From the NCBI RefSeq assembly GCF_003369915.1, contig NC_046677.1:13950001-14014000 (forward strand): a stretch of DNA of 64,000 nt, read 5' to 3'. Below, one piece after another: positions 14,305 through 26,979 of the stretch. This stretch comes from Drosophila miranda. Lineage: Eukaryota; Arthropoda; Insecta; Diptera; Drosophilidae. The position numbers and the translations under genes were made by a program. Below the pieces are notes generated by a model. It was not told where the DNA came from and ran no database searches. It was given only the letters and a program-made list of their open reading frames with translations. How positions within the stretch are numbered: the stretch's first letter is position 1; every line of letters starts with the position of its first letter.

Positions 14305-15316
14305 AATTTGAAAAAATAACATAACCAGAATTAATTGGTGCCAAAAATGTAAGAATATTGTTGTACTGATCTGTTGCGTTTTTCTCTTTAATTAAAATTA
14401 CCGATTTCAATTGTACTAGGTTTTCCGTTATCATGGGAGCAATATAAAAACTCATTGAAAAAACCAAAGATTTCTATTGTAACTGAAGACTTTATTTTCA
14501 ATAGTAGGAGTAATATGTACGTAAATCTGTGATAGGGTGCTGACCTCAGCGGTTTCGCTGTGAATAGTGCGATGTATGTATGATGAATAGTCCACATCCA
14601 CAACAGCAATGGGAATGAGAGTGGATATGGACAGAAAATAAACGGATTTCCAGGGACTATGTAGAGACGAAAAGATTAACACCCTGAACACCCTAGTGGG
14701 TAGAGCAAACACAATTTTATATAAACATGTCGGGCTCCCAGCGGAATTCCGATCTGTTTCGGTTGCGACACGCAAAACTGCGGATTACTCTGAGTAATAA
14801 TGATAATAATAACTGCTCTCTCAGCATTGCAAAACAATCCCCCTTTGGCTATGTTACTTGTTCCTGCTCTGATTATTAACTTTGAACTAGCACTGTTCCG
14901 CGCTCTCGCTCTCCTAAACGAAAGCTCTCCGACGATATCATATCCATTTTTAAAGCTCGGTATGCTTTATAAGCACAAGCTTTAAGCATAGCATAGCCAA
15001 GAGCTCAGCTTTATACAGTGGAAACCTAGTATCTAAGCTTTACCTTAAATCACTATAAAAAAGTTGAAGCCCTAAGCTAGGCAACATCTCTCGACTTACA
15101 TCAAGAAAGCTCGGCTTAAGCTGCTGCTTTTCAAAACACATGCGATAAATGGAAAGCATATTGGAATGATGGCTACTGTGTGCCCCAGAGGGAAAAAGTA
15201 TAATTTACAGAAGCTTTCTTATCGGAACTCGCAAGTAGAATAAGAATTAGATTCCGTTGAATTTTTTTTTAGTTGAATTTTAATTTCTTTGCCGTGCGGA
15301 CTACTAATACAGCATA
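14305..15316. other. intergenic spacer
   Basis: About 1 kb between the second vajk gene and the Nimrod-type gene. Only short non-coding frames are seen and no TATA box was found directly before 15317. Confidence 0.5.
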
Positions 15317-16007
15317 ATGCCAAAGTTTCTGTTCATATTTTTCCTAAGCATTTTGGCATACAAGCTGATAAGGGCCCATCGAGATCCGAATTTGTGCAGT
15401 CAGCCCGTTGAAATTAGCTATACCGAAGAGGAATTTACCCCATTGAATGAATATGGACCATTCGCGGACTACTTCAAGAAACTGAAGATCAATGGGAGTC
15501 CAAAAAAAGTGGTAATGTTGTGGCATTCAAAGCGCATTGACGGTTTTAATTCAGAAATATTCTCAGACCAAAAAAAAGACGGAAATGCAAGAAATTTGCT
15601 GTCCTGGATACATAATGTCCCCCGACGGCAATGGAGACTGTAAACCCCTGCTGCAAACCAAAACCGCAAGTGCACTCACAACAACCTCGACTGAGGACAC
15701 TCATGAAACTGAGACTTCGACGGACTCCACTTCTTGGAGCACCTGGGACGACTCCACTTCCTCGAGCACCTGGGACGACTCCTCAACGGAGTTGCTTACA
15801 ACTACGGCGAAACTCCTTACAACCACTACGGAAAAACCAGCTGAATTCGAATTTCCTGAACATGCTGAATATGTTTTTTGTTCCATTTTCATCATTGTGC
15901 TAGTTCTATGCCTCGTTTCCTACAAGCGGAAGCAAAGGAAGTACCCAGTGCAACAGGAAAATCATCACGTGAAATTCGATGCCGAAGCGCACAGATCTCT
16001 TATATAG
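15317..16007 (+). CDS. NimC3: Nimrod-type transmembrane protein with a single CCxGY motif, NimC3-like, 211 aa
   Basis: Two exons, 15317-15511 and 15567-16007, are joined across a 55-bp intron (GTAATG...TTCTCAG, phase 0). Splicing links two frames that are each incomplete alone. The protein has a signal peptide (FLFIFFLSILAYKLIRA), a short extracellular region beginning at a lone Cys, then the Nimrod signature EICCPGY at about residues 74-80 followed by C-K-P. A Ser/Thr/Asp-rich stalk contains two STWDDS units. One transmembrane helix (about 170-190, FCSIFIIVLVLCLVSY) precedes a basic cytosolic tail. Nimrod C proteins are blood-cell phagocytosis receptors. The short length, single motif and membrane anchor fit NimC3 best, but the exact paralogue is inferred. 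A position between vajk genes agrees with the known Nimrod cluster. Confidence 0.7.
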
Positions 16008-18003
16008 TCTGCCCTTTACCTATACTTACACATACTTATATAGACTTATACATATGTATATATGTATGTATAGAATAACCAGGAATTTTTATTATAAACC
16101 CGAAAGGGAGAAAGAGAATCAAATGTGCAAACGAAATTAAAATATGAACTCGAATTACTCATTCAAATACTATGTATACATTTATTTATACACATGTATG
16201 TACTCTTATCAGAAATAATTCAGCTCAAGTCCCATCAGCTTATTTCACAATTGTGAAGTTCGCTCATGAATGGTTGCATACAGCATGCTCTCAGAGGATT
16301 GATAAAGCAGAGGCAGTGGGTTGTGTCAACCTCGTTCAAATTTCGATTGCAGAAACGATTATTACAAAATGATAGTTTTTTAATTGTGTAGATTATGATG
16401 TTCCGCTTGTTTTAAATACAGATAAAAATCTCTCTATAGAAAGAACTCTATACAAATGAAAAGCGAAAAACTAAGTCAAGTAACTTTCGTGAATCCAATT
16501 CACTCCTTACCCGATTTTAATAAATTTCCACGCTTAACCGCTTAACAAAAAACAAATGAAGAACTAGTCGAAAAACTCGCAAAATTTTCCCCTTATCTCG
16601 ATATGCATCTCAATATTTATAAAACTTTCCCCATATTCGATTTGGCGATTCGATCCTCGAAACAAATAGAGCTCACACACACTAGTGCTTATATGAATTT
16701 AATAGCTTCACTTAAATATCGCCCAATAAAAGAGTTCGTGCAGCGAAAACCCTGTTCGTGATACATTCATTATATCCGTGATTCAATCCGAACATTTGCA
16801 TGAAGCAAACCGCCAAAAGTACGCGTTTCCGACCCCAGTACTTATGTACATATTCTATGTCATCCAAAAATTGTATGAATGTTGTATGAACCAAAACCGA
16901 AGATTCATAAGGAATGCATATACATACATATACCAGTAGAATGCAGAAACACGTTTCGATCGGGTCTATATTATAGCCAGAATGAACACAACAACTTCCC
17001 GCAGCGGAATCCCCTGCCTCGCTCCCATTCCCCTCCTTGTTCCTATCGTAGAAAGGGAGATATAACTCTCGCATGGCTTGTGGGAAGAGACGGAAAAAAG
17101 ATGTAACGGACGGCACGGTATAGGAGCAGCTAGCATATTGGTCAATACGTGGAAAGAGTATAGATAGAGTATGGGAATAATTTACATAAATCATTCGATT
17201 TATGATCCAAACTCTTATGGATCTAATTTTAAACCGTTTTCTAATCTAGTCCCAATGTTGCTGAGAGCATAGTCTCAGGGCGCGCAGGTGAGCATGGGGC
17301 AAGTGTTGTTGATGTGGAAAGAAGAAAAAAGAGGATTAGGAAGGAAAGAGGAGTTAGAAAGAGAAAATCACATGAGTACAGAAGAATTCAGTTTAAATTT
17401 GGATGCAGAAAGAGAGACAACGAAACGCTTGCGACTTGCTGTGCTTCATCGGAATTTAAAAGCTGTTAAGACTGAAAAGCACAATTCACAATGAAAAAAA
17501 TGCAGAGCTATTTGACTGAAACAACGACTGCCTCACAACCAGCAAGGAATAGCTAGATCTACTTCCGACATACTGCTCTTACTCAATAACATCATCTTGA
17601 GGAACTCAACGAACTTCTAAAAAGATTTAGAATAAAAACTTAGCAAAATAAATACAAAAATATTCGTGGATAACTTCATGTTGCCATTCCATTTAAAAAA
17701 AAGGTAAATTCAGAAAAGCAAACGAAATGTATGTACATTTAAAACATTTACTTAAATCAAATAGGACACAGACCAGTAAGCCTTTAACAGTTAGGAGCGC
17801 TAAGCTATATAAACAGCTAAAACGTATTGCACGAGTGAACTGGACCTGCCTCAAGCCCCAATCGGTTCACTTCACTTCACTCTCCACTCTCTTCTCTGCA
17901 ATTTCTCACATAATTTTTCAACCACTTAAGACCAGAAAAAATCAGGCAATTTGCTAAAAATTAAATGGAAAACAAGTCAGTGAAAATGATGCAACAGTTA
18001 CCT
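16008..18003. other. intergenic spacer
   Basis: About 2 kb of AT-rich DNA after the NimC3-like gene. Open frames on both strands are short, lack domains and are not joined by convincing splice sites. An ATTAAA near 16136 could serve the upstream gene. Confidence 0.45.
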
Positions 18004-18010
18004 TATAAAA
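18004..18010 (+). promoter_or_regulatory. TATA box of a possible unrecognised gene
   Basis: TATAAAA is followed about 31 bp later by an initiator-like CCAGCATC (A at 18035). The exon described at 18245 follows in the same direction, which makes chance occurrence less likely but does not exclude it. Confidence 0.4.
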
Positions 18011-18244
18011 GGGGGAGTGCTATCTCTGGTTGCCAGCATCGTTTATCGGTTCAATCAATTTCAATGACAAACAGTCCAGAAGGAGCGGGCACGCATTTCA
18101 AGTTCGTTGCCTGAGTCTTTAGCTTCGGGAGAACCTGCTTGCACGAATTGACCAACATCAGCAACATTGATCTTGTCCTAACCCGCGAAACTACGCAAGT
18201 GCTCTCCGTCGAGTATCTGAGCGTGCGGCATGTGGCAATGGAGA

Positions 18245-18469
18245 ATGGCGCGACCCAAAAACCAGCAAAGTGAATGCAACAACAGCAACAAGAAACAACA
18301 GGCACAACAGCCGCAGCAGACGCAATCAATTAGCGATATGGTGATGACGTCGGCTTTGCTATCTGTTATTGTATTTGTTGCCACGTTTCTTTGCTGCGAT
18401 GCCACCGCTGCCATGCCACCGCTGCCACATGTGGCGATTGCGTCATGGCGCCATGCAAACCGTCTAATG
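18245..18469 (+). CDS. possible first coding exon of an unrecognised secreted or membrane protein
   Basis: From ATG 18245 a 75-codon frame runs to a GTAATT donor at 18470 in phase 0. It encodes a Gln/Asn-rich basic start and then a strong hydrophobic stretch at residues 34-52 (MTSALLSVIVFVATFLCC) that would act as a signal peptide or anchor, followed by MPPLPHVAIASW. A TATA/initiator pair lies upstream at 18004. I could not find a matching downstream exon before the next vajk gene, and I do not recognise the product. Another frame starting at ATG 18064 meets TGA at 18112 and stays open afterwards with C/G-rich third positions. It may be an upstream ORF or evidence that my choice of frame is wrong. 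Confidence 0.3.
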
Positions 18470-21400
18470 GTAATTGACTTGCAATTTCTTTCGCCGCAAC
18501 ATTTCGGCTGCAAAGAAATTTTCCAAACTCAAATATGTAAGTTGCAACATTTCGACAATCCAAAAAAGCGAAATAAGCAACCAGCAGTGCGATAGCGACT
18601 GGCAGATAAATAGAAACATGTCTGGATAATTTTTTAACATTTATCATAGAGAATACTCGTACGAATACGAGTATTTATAAACTATGCCAAATATGGGAGG
18701 ACAGCTGAAACTTGCAACAATTGCAGTTGGAAAAGTCGGAGACGGGGAAGCGTTGCAAGTAAGCAACTCTTGTGTTTGGGATGGGGATGTACTTGGATAA
18801 TGCTTTATACCGAAACGAAAATCTTATGTAACAAGGTACAAAGTTTATACTTTGATCTTTATTAATCATATGAATTGCTGCGAAAAGATTCATTTTCAGA
18901 TTTGTTAATTGCTCGGTAATCCGACGTACAAGAAATTCATATTCTAAAACATACATTTTTATATTACAAGCCCCATTTATATTTGCTCTGGAGTAGATTT
19001 GATTAATTTGATAAATATTAAAACAACCAAATACGTTATATTGTCTACATTATTAAAAAATATCCTCCTTGGAAAATATTAAATACTTATTTATTTCAAT
19101 AGTTTTAAATGTATATTGGGTTAGTGGCTTCCGTTGCATTAACCACTCCCCAACAACCTACTCCATTCAATTTAATTAGGCTCGAACGGCAGCATTGAAC
19201 TCTCAGCTTTCATTGAATTTAGTATTAAATTAAATGTTAATGCAAACGGGCTTTTATTGTCCTTTCTCTCTAATTTCTTTTCTTTGAAATATTATTTCGA
19301 AGGCAAGATATACAGAGTTGGAAATTATTATTTGGTTTGTCAGCTTTCGGAAAATCAAAATTGAATTTTGTAATTTACTTGGTATGTATTTTCGTTCGCT
19401 TCTGCCGTTACGTCTTGGAAATTAATAAATTTCGAATTTTTCCTTAATTGTGGTTTTTTTTTTTGGTTAGTTTGTAGACATTTGCTGCTGCCTAATTGCG
19501 CTACGCTCTATATTGTATTTATTGACTTAGCGAGGGTCTCGAGTGGAGTTTTTAAAGAATAAGTGTTTACTAAAATTATACATACATTTATCTATTAATA
19601 ATTTGATAATTGTATTTTATATAATTTTTTGATAATATTGGATACTCTCTTTTAGTGGACCTATGCACATGGCACCTAGTGAAACGAAATACAGAATTTG
19701 GCTTTTTTCGAAAGATATCAGCTATTCTGCTGCTACTTCTGCAACACCTCTCGCTTGGCCATACATTTCATACACAACTTGAGCTCAGTGCGACTCAGAA
19801 GACAGCAAAGCCAAGAGCTTTGTTAAGTAGACTTTACGAATGTAAAGCGAACACGCCAACAATTTATAAATTACTTGGACGAGGACGAGTGTCTGCCCAC
19901 TATATTCATACTCGCAGTACCATAGGCCACGAGCCATAGAGCATAATTTGTACAGAATTTACGCAATTTACACCAACATTAACTAGGGGCTGGCATTTGA
20001 TTGCCAACTTTGTTTTGGCTTTGGGTGTTGTTGTAATTATGAACAGAAAAACAAAGACGGATTGTAGTAGTCCAAAGCGAAACCGAAAGTGAAGTCTATA
20101 TTTAAAATAATTTCCGTTGCAAAAATGACGACAGCCAGCGGATTTTCCTCATAATATTTCATAAACACTTTTGCGGCCTGTGCAATATTTTGGACTAAGT
20201 CAATGGGTCAACTAAGTCTTTCGGTGGAGAAAACCTGATCACGCCCCTCGCAGCTGTGCACAGCTCGAAACTGGCCAAAGGCGGAATTATTACGCTAATA
20301 AATAGTTTTCCTTTGACTGGTTTTTCTGGCTCTCTGGCAAAAATCTGCATAAGCTCGCAGGTGGGTCGCAGTCGAAGTCGAAGGCTCAACTTAGCTTCGA
20401 CTTCCTTATTCATCGGTTTAGCTTGATCCCCGTCCGCGAAAAAGAGACTTGAAGCCGCAAACCTGATTAATTGCATCTCATGGGTAGCGGGTAGCTTTTC
20501 ATAACCTACCCCGATACATAGACACATACCTATTGTAAATACTACATGTATATTTTATATACATATTTTTCTTTTTTTGCTTTGGCCTAATTGAGCGCAG
20601 CCGAAGCGTTCAACAGCGCGTGACAATGTGACCAAATCGCGACTTCATTTTTCGGATAATAAACACCTAAACAATTTCCACTCCAAAAAAGTGGCATAAA
20701 CCAACCACACCACACTCAAGCACCAAGAGTTCAAATGCTTTTGGCATTGACCTCTTTTCCTTTCGTTTTCTGATTATTTCTTGTTTTGTTTTGTATTGCT
20801 TATCATCCGAGAGATGCGTAAAGATCAGATCGTAAGCTCGGATCGGGCTCTAATTGCTGCGTTCAACGTGGAGAGGAGAGCTGAAAGGTAGAGCTGATCG
20901 CACTTCCCCCACTGTGGGGCACTTTTATTGCATTGCATTTTACATGTCTGCAAGTTCATTGGAAGGGTCTTTTCAGGCTGCCGGGAGATCATGTGGATAG
21001 TTAAGAGTTCCGACAGTGAGTTGGGTTTGTTTTCCTAATGAACATATCGGGTGGTCAGCCGAGACTTGGCCTTGCCTTGGGGGTTTCCCTTTCAATAGCA
21101 TGCAACACTAGTGTCAAGGAGATTCACTTTCTGTTTTGATTCATCTATTGATTATTCTGCAGACATATGTACATACACCACGGAATATTTGTAAGTCGTA
21201 AATATTTGCTCATTTTTGAAATGTATCCTTCCCCCTTTCCTCTGCCATCGTACCCTTTATTTGCACCTTGACTCCACGGAAAACTTTCAACCGACTTGTA
21301 GGGTTTTTTCCCACCATATACATAGCCTTTTCCATTGCCAACTTTTGCTATGCTGGGCCACTTTTCAGACCCAGGCGGCAGCGACCTTGACCAGTAATGC

Positions 21401-24105
21401 AATGAACCCTGTAGTGCCCCCGTCTAAATGGTGAACAAAATGTGAAACGGTGAAACCACCGAGACCCGAGACCCGAAAACAGTTATACAGCACGGCAAGC
21501 AACAGCAACAACCTTCCAGCGGTGTAAAGTCGGCAACAAACTTGAAGATACTTTTGTAAAGGGCACATAAAATGTCATAACTGTCAGTTTTGCCCACATG
21601 GGTAACAGCTCTATATATTGTTGGAAGGCGTCCAAGATTTGAGACATCAACATCAAATGCTGTGCGACGCAAAATGGGAACGGAATGGAATGGAATGCTC
21701 GGGAGACAGCGGAGCGGACAATAAATTGTTACCCAAATCAGGCAGCGAGCTGCAAAGAAAAAATGCAAATCGTAATCATCCGCCACAATGCTGATGATCA
21801 ATCGACAGCTGGTTAAACTTTGACACTTTTGTTGACGCATAAAGCGGCCCCGCACCAATTGTCTTCCACACAAGAAGTATATTTGTGTATTTATGTAAAG
21901 CTTGGTTTATCGCCGAATACGGCAAGGTCAGGCCGCAGACAATGTACCAAATGAGCTGCAGCCTGATTATCGCCATAGAAGAAGACAGGCCTCAGTCAAG
22001 AGATAATTTTTAAATGTACAGCACAAAGAAGGGGGCCAAGAGGGGTGTACTGGTGTTATCTTGTCATTTGTGGTAATTAATACAAGGAAGTAATTGCACT
22101 TCAACTGATTATGATGAGGCGAGACAATGAAGTCAAAATCATCTCCCAGGCAGTAGTCGCCCCACGAACAAGCCATCCCGACAAACATATGACATAATCA
22201 TCAATAGCTGGAGCATCTAACGGCAGCTTCCAACACTCTCTGCTCGCTCTCTTTCCTTCTCTGTCTCTCTTTCGCCAAACTCTTTCTGGCTGGACTGGCT
22301 GGGGAAATGTGAATCGAACAATGTGGTCAAGACATGCAACAAACGCGAATCGAAACGAAACGAAATCGAAAGTTGCATGCATGCAACGAAAGCGAGAAAA
22401 TATTCGCCGCCGTAACAAGTCTTGGATTGTACTCGTACTAACAAATATACTAGTACATATCTACATCTACATATCTCTATACGGACTCCACATGTGTGCC
22501 AAGCCGCAGCTGACTGAAGACCCATTGACATAATAACGAGGAAGGCAATCGAAGTAAGACCAGACCGGACTGGGGAGACGACTGGACCGTGGTGGTGTCA
22601 ATTGCTGAATGTGGAATGAAATGGAGACGTGGAATCGAGAAACAGACCCGCCCTGTCTTAGGTTATGGTTGACGACCGTCTGCGCCCCCACTCTCAAGTG
22701 GAGCAATGACACAACCAAATGACCGACTGACACACTCCCCTCGCGACTAGCTTCCCTCCCTTACCTTCACCTGCGGAAACTGGCCCGGGAATATCGGGCC
22801 GGGCTCGTGCCAGTCCTGGTCAAGTGAGCGGGGGTAGGCACTGGGCGGGACCAAAAAAGTAAAAGGACGCAAAGAGGCAGTCAGAGGCTTGTCAGTGGAT
22901 ATTCGAGGAAGGGGAAAGTCTGCCTCCACTACCAGAAAGAAAGGGGCAACAAAAGAGAAGGAAGCGGAATAAAAGAGCTTAAAGACTCACAAGGATTAGT
23001 GAAGCATTCAATTTGGAAAAATATTTAACAGAATGGTTAAGGGAAAGGAAACAATTCGAATTGGAATACGAGTATCAATTGTAATAATATATTTTTGTAT
23101 TCCATTGATTATTGAATTAGAAATTCGTTTAATGTTGGTTTGTGTCCAGCTTCCTGATAAAAATAATTAAAGATATTAATATATTGGAAAAATAGATTCC
23201 ACCATCGAATGCCAATCCCTTTGGACAATTTGACAAATCCAATGGATATAAAAAATTTACAAAATTGATAATGAAAATGAGTACTGCTTTTTAAAAGGAA
23301 GTACAATTAGTGAATCATGCCACACGCTGATCGAGGCATTGCAAACACTTTTCGTCGGATAGTCAAAGAACCATCTCCAGTCAGTGAAAAGCCGTATAAG
23401 ACCATCAGTAACAAGCACATAATCATCTCCGATTAACATAAAAACAACATTGAAACAAAGCCTCATCACCCAAAGGCGACTTGAATGTGGCTCGACGACG
23501 GCAGATCCACTTGGGTATTATTCAATTACCAACAAGAAATTGAGGTGCCGGTTGCTGGTGCTTTGTGGTTTCTCAAGCTTTTTACGTGCATTGACTTCCA
23601 GCAACAACAGCAGCAGCACAACCACCGAGAAGAAACGGCTGCTGACGGTAGTCGAATTAAACAGCAAAATGGCACGCATCTATAGACCCTCGTCTACTCG
23701 TACCACTGCCTCATCAAAGACCCCTCTCCCCGATCCTCGGTCGCCACCTGATATTGCAATCTTATTTTTGATTTTCTTAAGCCGGAGCTGGCGCTGCATT
23801 TGCCGCTTGGCTGCGTCGACTTCGCGCCTCCAAGATCCAACGAGCCGAGCGGACCACCAAAAGCAGAGGAAGAGGCAGAGGCAGACAACCACACAGCCAC
23901 AACTAACCACCATTCACCATTCGCCGCACCGCATGTGTTTTGGGCTATTGCGATTATTATTACTGCTGCTCGCAGCGGCTGATGTGTTTGTTGTACCTGT
24001 CGCTGTGGCTGTGGCTGTGGTTGTTGTCTGCCGTTGTCTACTCTTCGGCTTGGTAGTCGCGCATTCGCTTCGTGCATTCATTCACTCGCTGGCTCCGGAT
24101 TCAAC
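18470..24105. other. non-coding stretch before the third vajk gene
   Basis: About 5.6 kb of mainly AT-rich DNA. The frames present, including a 245-codon frame at 23450-24187 that crosses the vajk promoter, are simple-sequence or compositional. No exon completing Ance-3 (minus strand) or the 18.2-kb exon (plus strand) was recognised here. Confidence 0.45.
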
Positions 24106-24111
24106 TATAAA
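24106..24111 (+). promoter_or_regulatory. TATA box of the third vajk gene
   Basis: TATAAA is followed by initiator-like GGCATCATT with candidate start sites at 24137-24140, 31-34 bp downstream. It is followed by a 5' UTR of about 225 nt to ATG 24365. Confidence 0.65.
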
Positions 24112-24364
24112 AGTGAGCGCAGGCGCTGCAGTTGGCATCATTAAACCGTTAACCGTTCAACAGTTCAAAGTGGTTCGGAGCGTGTAGAGTCGAAACCAAT
24201 ATAAGATAGATCCTCCTCGATACTGTTCCAAATTGATCGTGCGACTGACGGGATCAGTTCTCGCCTTCTAAATCGCCCCCTACGACGTTCGTGGCAAGTC
24301 GCGTGCCACCCAATCAGGGAATACGGATTTCCATTCCCACCATCGAAGGATAAACCTTGGCAAC

Positions 24365-25846
24365 ATGAAGTTAATGGTATGTATTCGATACGAGGATCAA
24401 AGTGTACTGTGAAAAAGTGCTAGAAAGGACTCAAAATAGAGAAAAAACCAACAAAATGGATCAGTGACAAAGAACAAACAATGACAAGACTGTTTTCGTA
24501 CAACTAAATCAGTGAACAACTAAGGAAGTGATTCAAGCCAATCTATGATCGAAGATCACTCCTTGATCGAACTTTTCCATACGCATTAACGATCAGTGCT
24601 ATTTTCAAAAAAAAAGCAACCTAGTTGAGGCTTATTCTTTAATGGTACTCCTTAATCCTACAGTGCACAGCGACAACGCTGGCTTTGGTCCTTCTATTGG
24701 CCACCTGCTACGCCAACGCTGAGGGCGAGAAGAGCTCCGCTGCCGACGAGAAGAAGGCTGAGCCCGAGGCCAAGCCGGCCGAGGCTGCTGCCAGCGAAGA
24801 CACTACAAAGTCCAAGCGCGGCCTGCATCACTACGAGGATTACCATCACCATCACCATCATGTGCCACACTTTCCCATCCACGAGGAGAAGACACTGACG
24901 GTGATCAAGAAGGTGCCGGTGCCCGTGCCCATTGAGAAGATCGTGCATGTCCCCGTGGAGAAGCACATCCACGTGCCCGTTAAGGTCAAGGTTCCAAAGC
25001 CCTATCCAGTGATCAAGCACATCCCCTACGAAGTCAAGGAGATCGTGAAGGTACCTTATGAAGTTGCAGCGCCATATCCAGTTGAGAAAAAGGTTCCTTA
25101 CGCCGTCCATGTGCCGTACGATCGCCCAGTCCCAGTAAAGGTAAACTAAACTGATAATCCACCCATCAAGCGATGCCCCTAAGCGAACGATATCCTTGTA
25201 GGTTCACGTGCCAGCCCCTTACCCAGTCGAGAAGAAGGTTCACGTGCCGGTTAAGGTCCATGTCCCAGCACCGTATCCTGTTGAGAAGATTGTGCACTAC
25301 AATGTGGAGAAGCACGTGCACGTCGACAAACCCTATCCTGTCGAGAAGGTTGTCCACTACCCCGTGAAGGTCCCAGTTGACAAGCCCGTGCCCCACTATA
25401 TTGACAAGCCAGTCCCCCACTACGTGGACAAGCCAGTGGCCGTGCCAGTTATCAAGAAGGTGCCAGTTCCTGTCCATGTCCCCTATGATCGTCCGGTGCC
25501 AGTGCATGTCGAGAAGCCTGTGCCCTATGAGGTCAAGGTTCATGTCCCCGCCCCCTACCCAGTGATCAAGGAGGTGCCAGTCAAGCACGAGAAACAGGTT
25601 CCGTACCCGGTGAAAATTCCCGTGGAGAAGCCCGTCCATGTCCATATCGAGAAGCACGTGCCCGAGTACCATGAGAAGCACATCAGCTACAAGGAGCCCG
25701 AGTTCATCCACAAGCACATCGAGGAGGACCACCACCACGCCCCCATCTATCACCATTCATCGCACTCACATCCCATCGAGGAACATGAGCCCGAGGTGGA
25801 GCATGATTTTTCTTATCATGACTATCATTCATATCACGGTTACTAA
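24365..25846 (+). CDS. Vajk: Vajk-family cuticular protein, three coding exons, 377 aa
   Basis: The coding exons are 24365-24376 (M-K-L-M), 24664-25140 and 25202-25846. The first intron has GTATGT and TCCTACAG. The second is only 61 bp (25141-25201); reading through it would stop after three codons. The protein has a signal peptide (TTLALVLLLATCYANA), a Lys/Glu/Ala-rich segment ending in KSKR before G, a His run (YHHHHHH), then long valine-proline repeats (VEKHVHVPV, VPAPYPVEK, VDKPVPHYV) through about residue 310. The His/Glu/Tyr-rich tail ends HSYHGY. It is predicted to be secreted into cuticle. The four-codon first exon matches the second vajk gene, which supports common descent. The 3' end may be alternatively spliced (see findings). 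Confidence 0.9.
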
Positions 25847-26966
25847 ATTGGTGAAATGAACTCTTTCTTTCTATCTCTATCTCTCTTTTGCAGCATTGAA
25901 AAGCGCAAGCGCACCGGTAATGAATGGAATAGCAGTCGTAATTATCCAAACTTCCGAACTTCGAACCGACATTCCAAGTCCCTTTCCAAAAGATACGAAA
26001 CACTACCCTACCATCCACTCCATTCCATATCATTCCCGTTCCACTCCATTCCCCTGATCAACTGATTAATACTTGCTATGCAGAACGTGATAAACGATGA
26101 TTGAGATTCAGAGAAAATTAGACGAGAAACAGACGAACTTAGTTTTACAGACCGAACTCTCTTCTAGCTCTAAGCCATAAACTTAAACATAAACATACAA
26201 CATACCACACAGAAACCAACAAAGCAAACCATAAAACGTTGACGAAAATACCCGTGAGAAATGTACGAGAGAATTGTTAAATGAACTTTAGTTATAGACT
26301 TCTAAGCGACACATTTGGGCCGCACAACCCACACAACGAGAACGAAATCGAAATCGAAATCGAAACCAAGAACAACTAGAACCCCTTTCCCTCCCAAGAC
26401 ACGGTCAGACAGACACAGACACTTGGATCTCGTTGGGAGATCTCTCTCTAGGATCCAATGGATGTTGTACTGGTGCTGTGGATTCTTGGATCGGACTGTC
26501 CACCTGGGTGCATCTTGATGTGGTTGCTGCTGCTGTTTTGTCCTCCAGCCGCGGCTCCTCCTTCTTCTGCTCTGCTCTGGTCCCACGACTCGTGCACCCG
26601 GTTCCCAGCGATCATCAGCGATCATTCAGTTGTGTGCAGCGTCCCAGCGTTGTAAGCGTGTGATAAGACTTCTGCTAGCGTTAAGTTTGTAGTTCGATAA
26701 GGAGACGTCGAGGGGAGCGCAGTCGCCTGCGTCCAGCAAGCGCCTATTTAAGTCAGTTTTTAACGAACGTATTGTATTAGTGTTTTAATATTTTCGCTCC
26801 CTAGTTTGTAATACTTCTACATCTATACACACATACATATATGTAATTTTGCTTGTAGTGAAAAGCAGACGAAACGGATTTATAAAAAGTACTTAATTTA
26901 CCAAATATTTTTGTCTCTGTAAAAACAAAAAATTCTCATACTAAATGAAGCTGATGAACATTACAC

Positions 26967-26972
26967 AATAAA
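26967..26972 (+). terminator. candidate polyadenylation signal of the third vajk gene
   Basis: AATAAA occurs about 1.1 kb after the stop codon (CACAATAAAACG). The intervening DNA is A-rich non-coding sequence that would be a long 3' UTR. It contains a GAAATC simple repeat at about 26343-26367. Confidence 0.4.
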
Positions 26973-26979
26973 ACGACAA

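Noticed and set aside
23450..24187. 245-codon plus-strand frame before the third vajk gene
   Set aside because: It spans the TATA box and 5' UTR of that gene and consists of simple Ser/Thr/Arg and Val/Ala runs without a domain.
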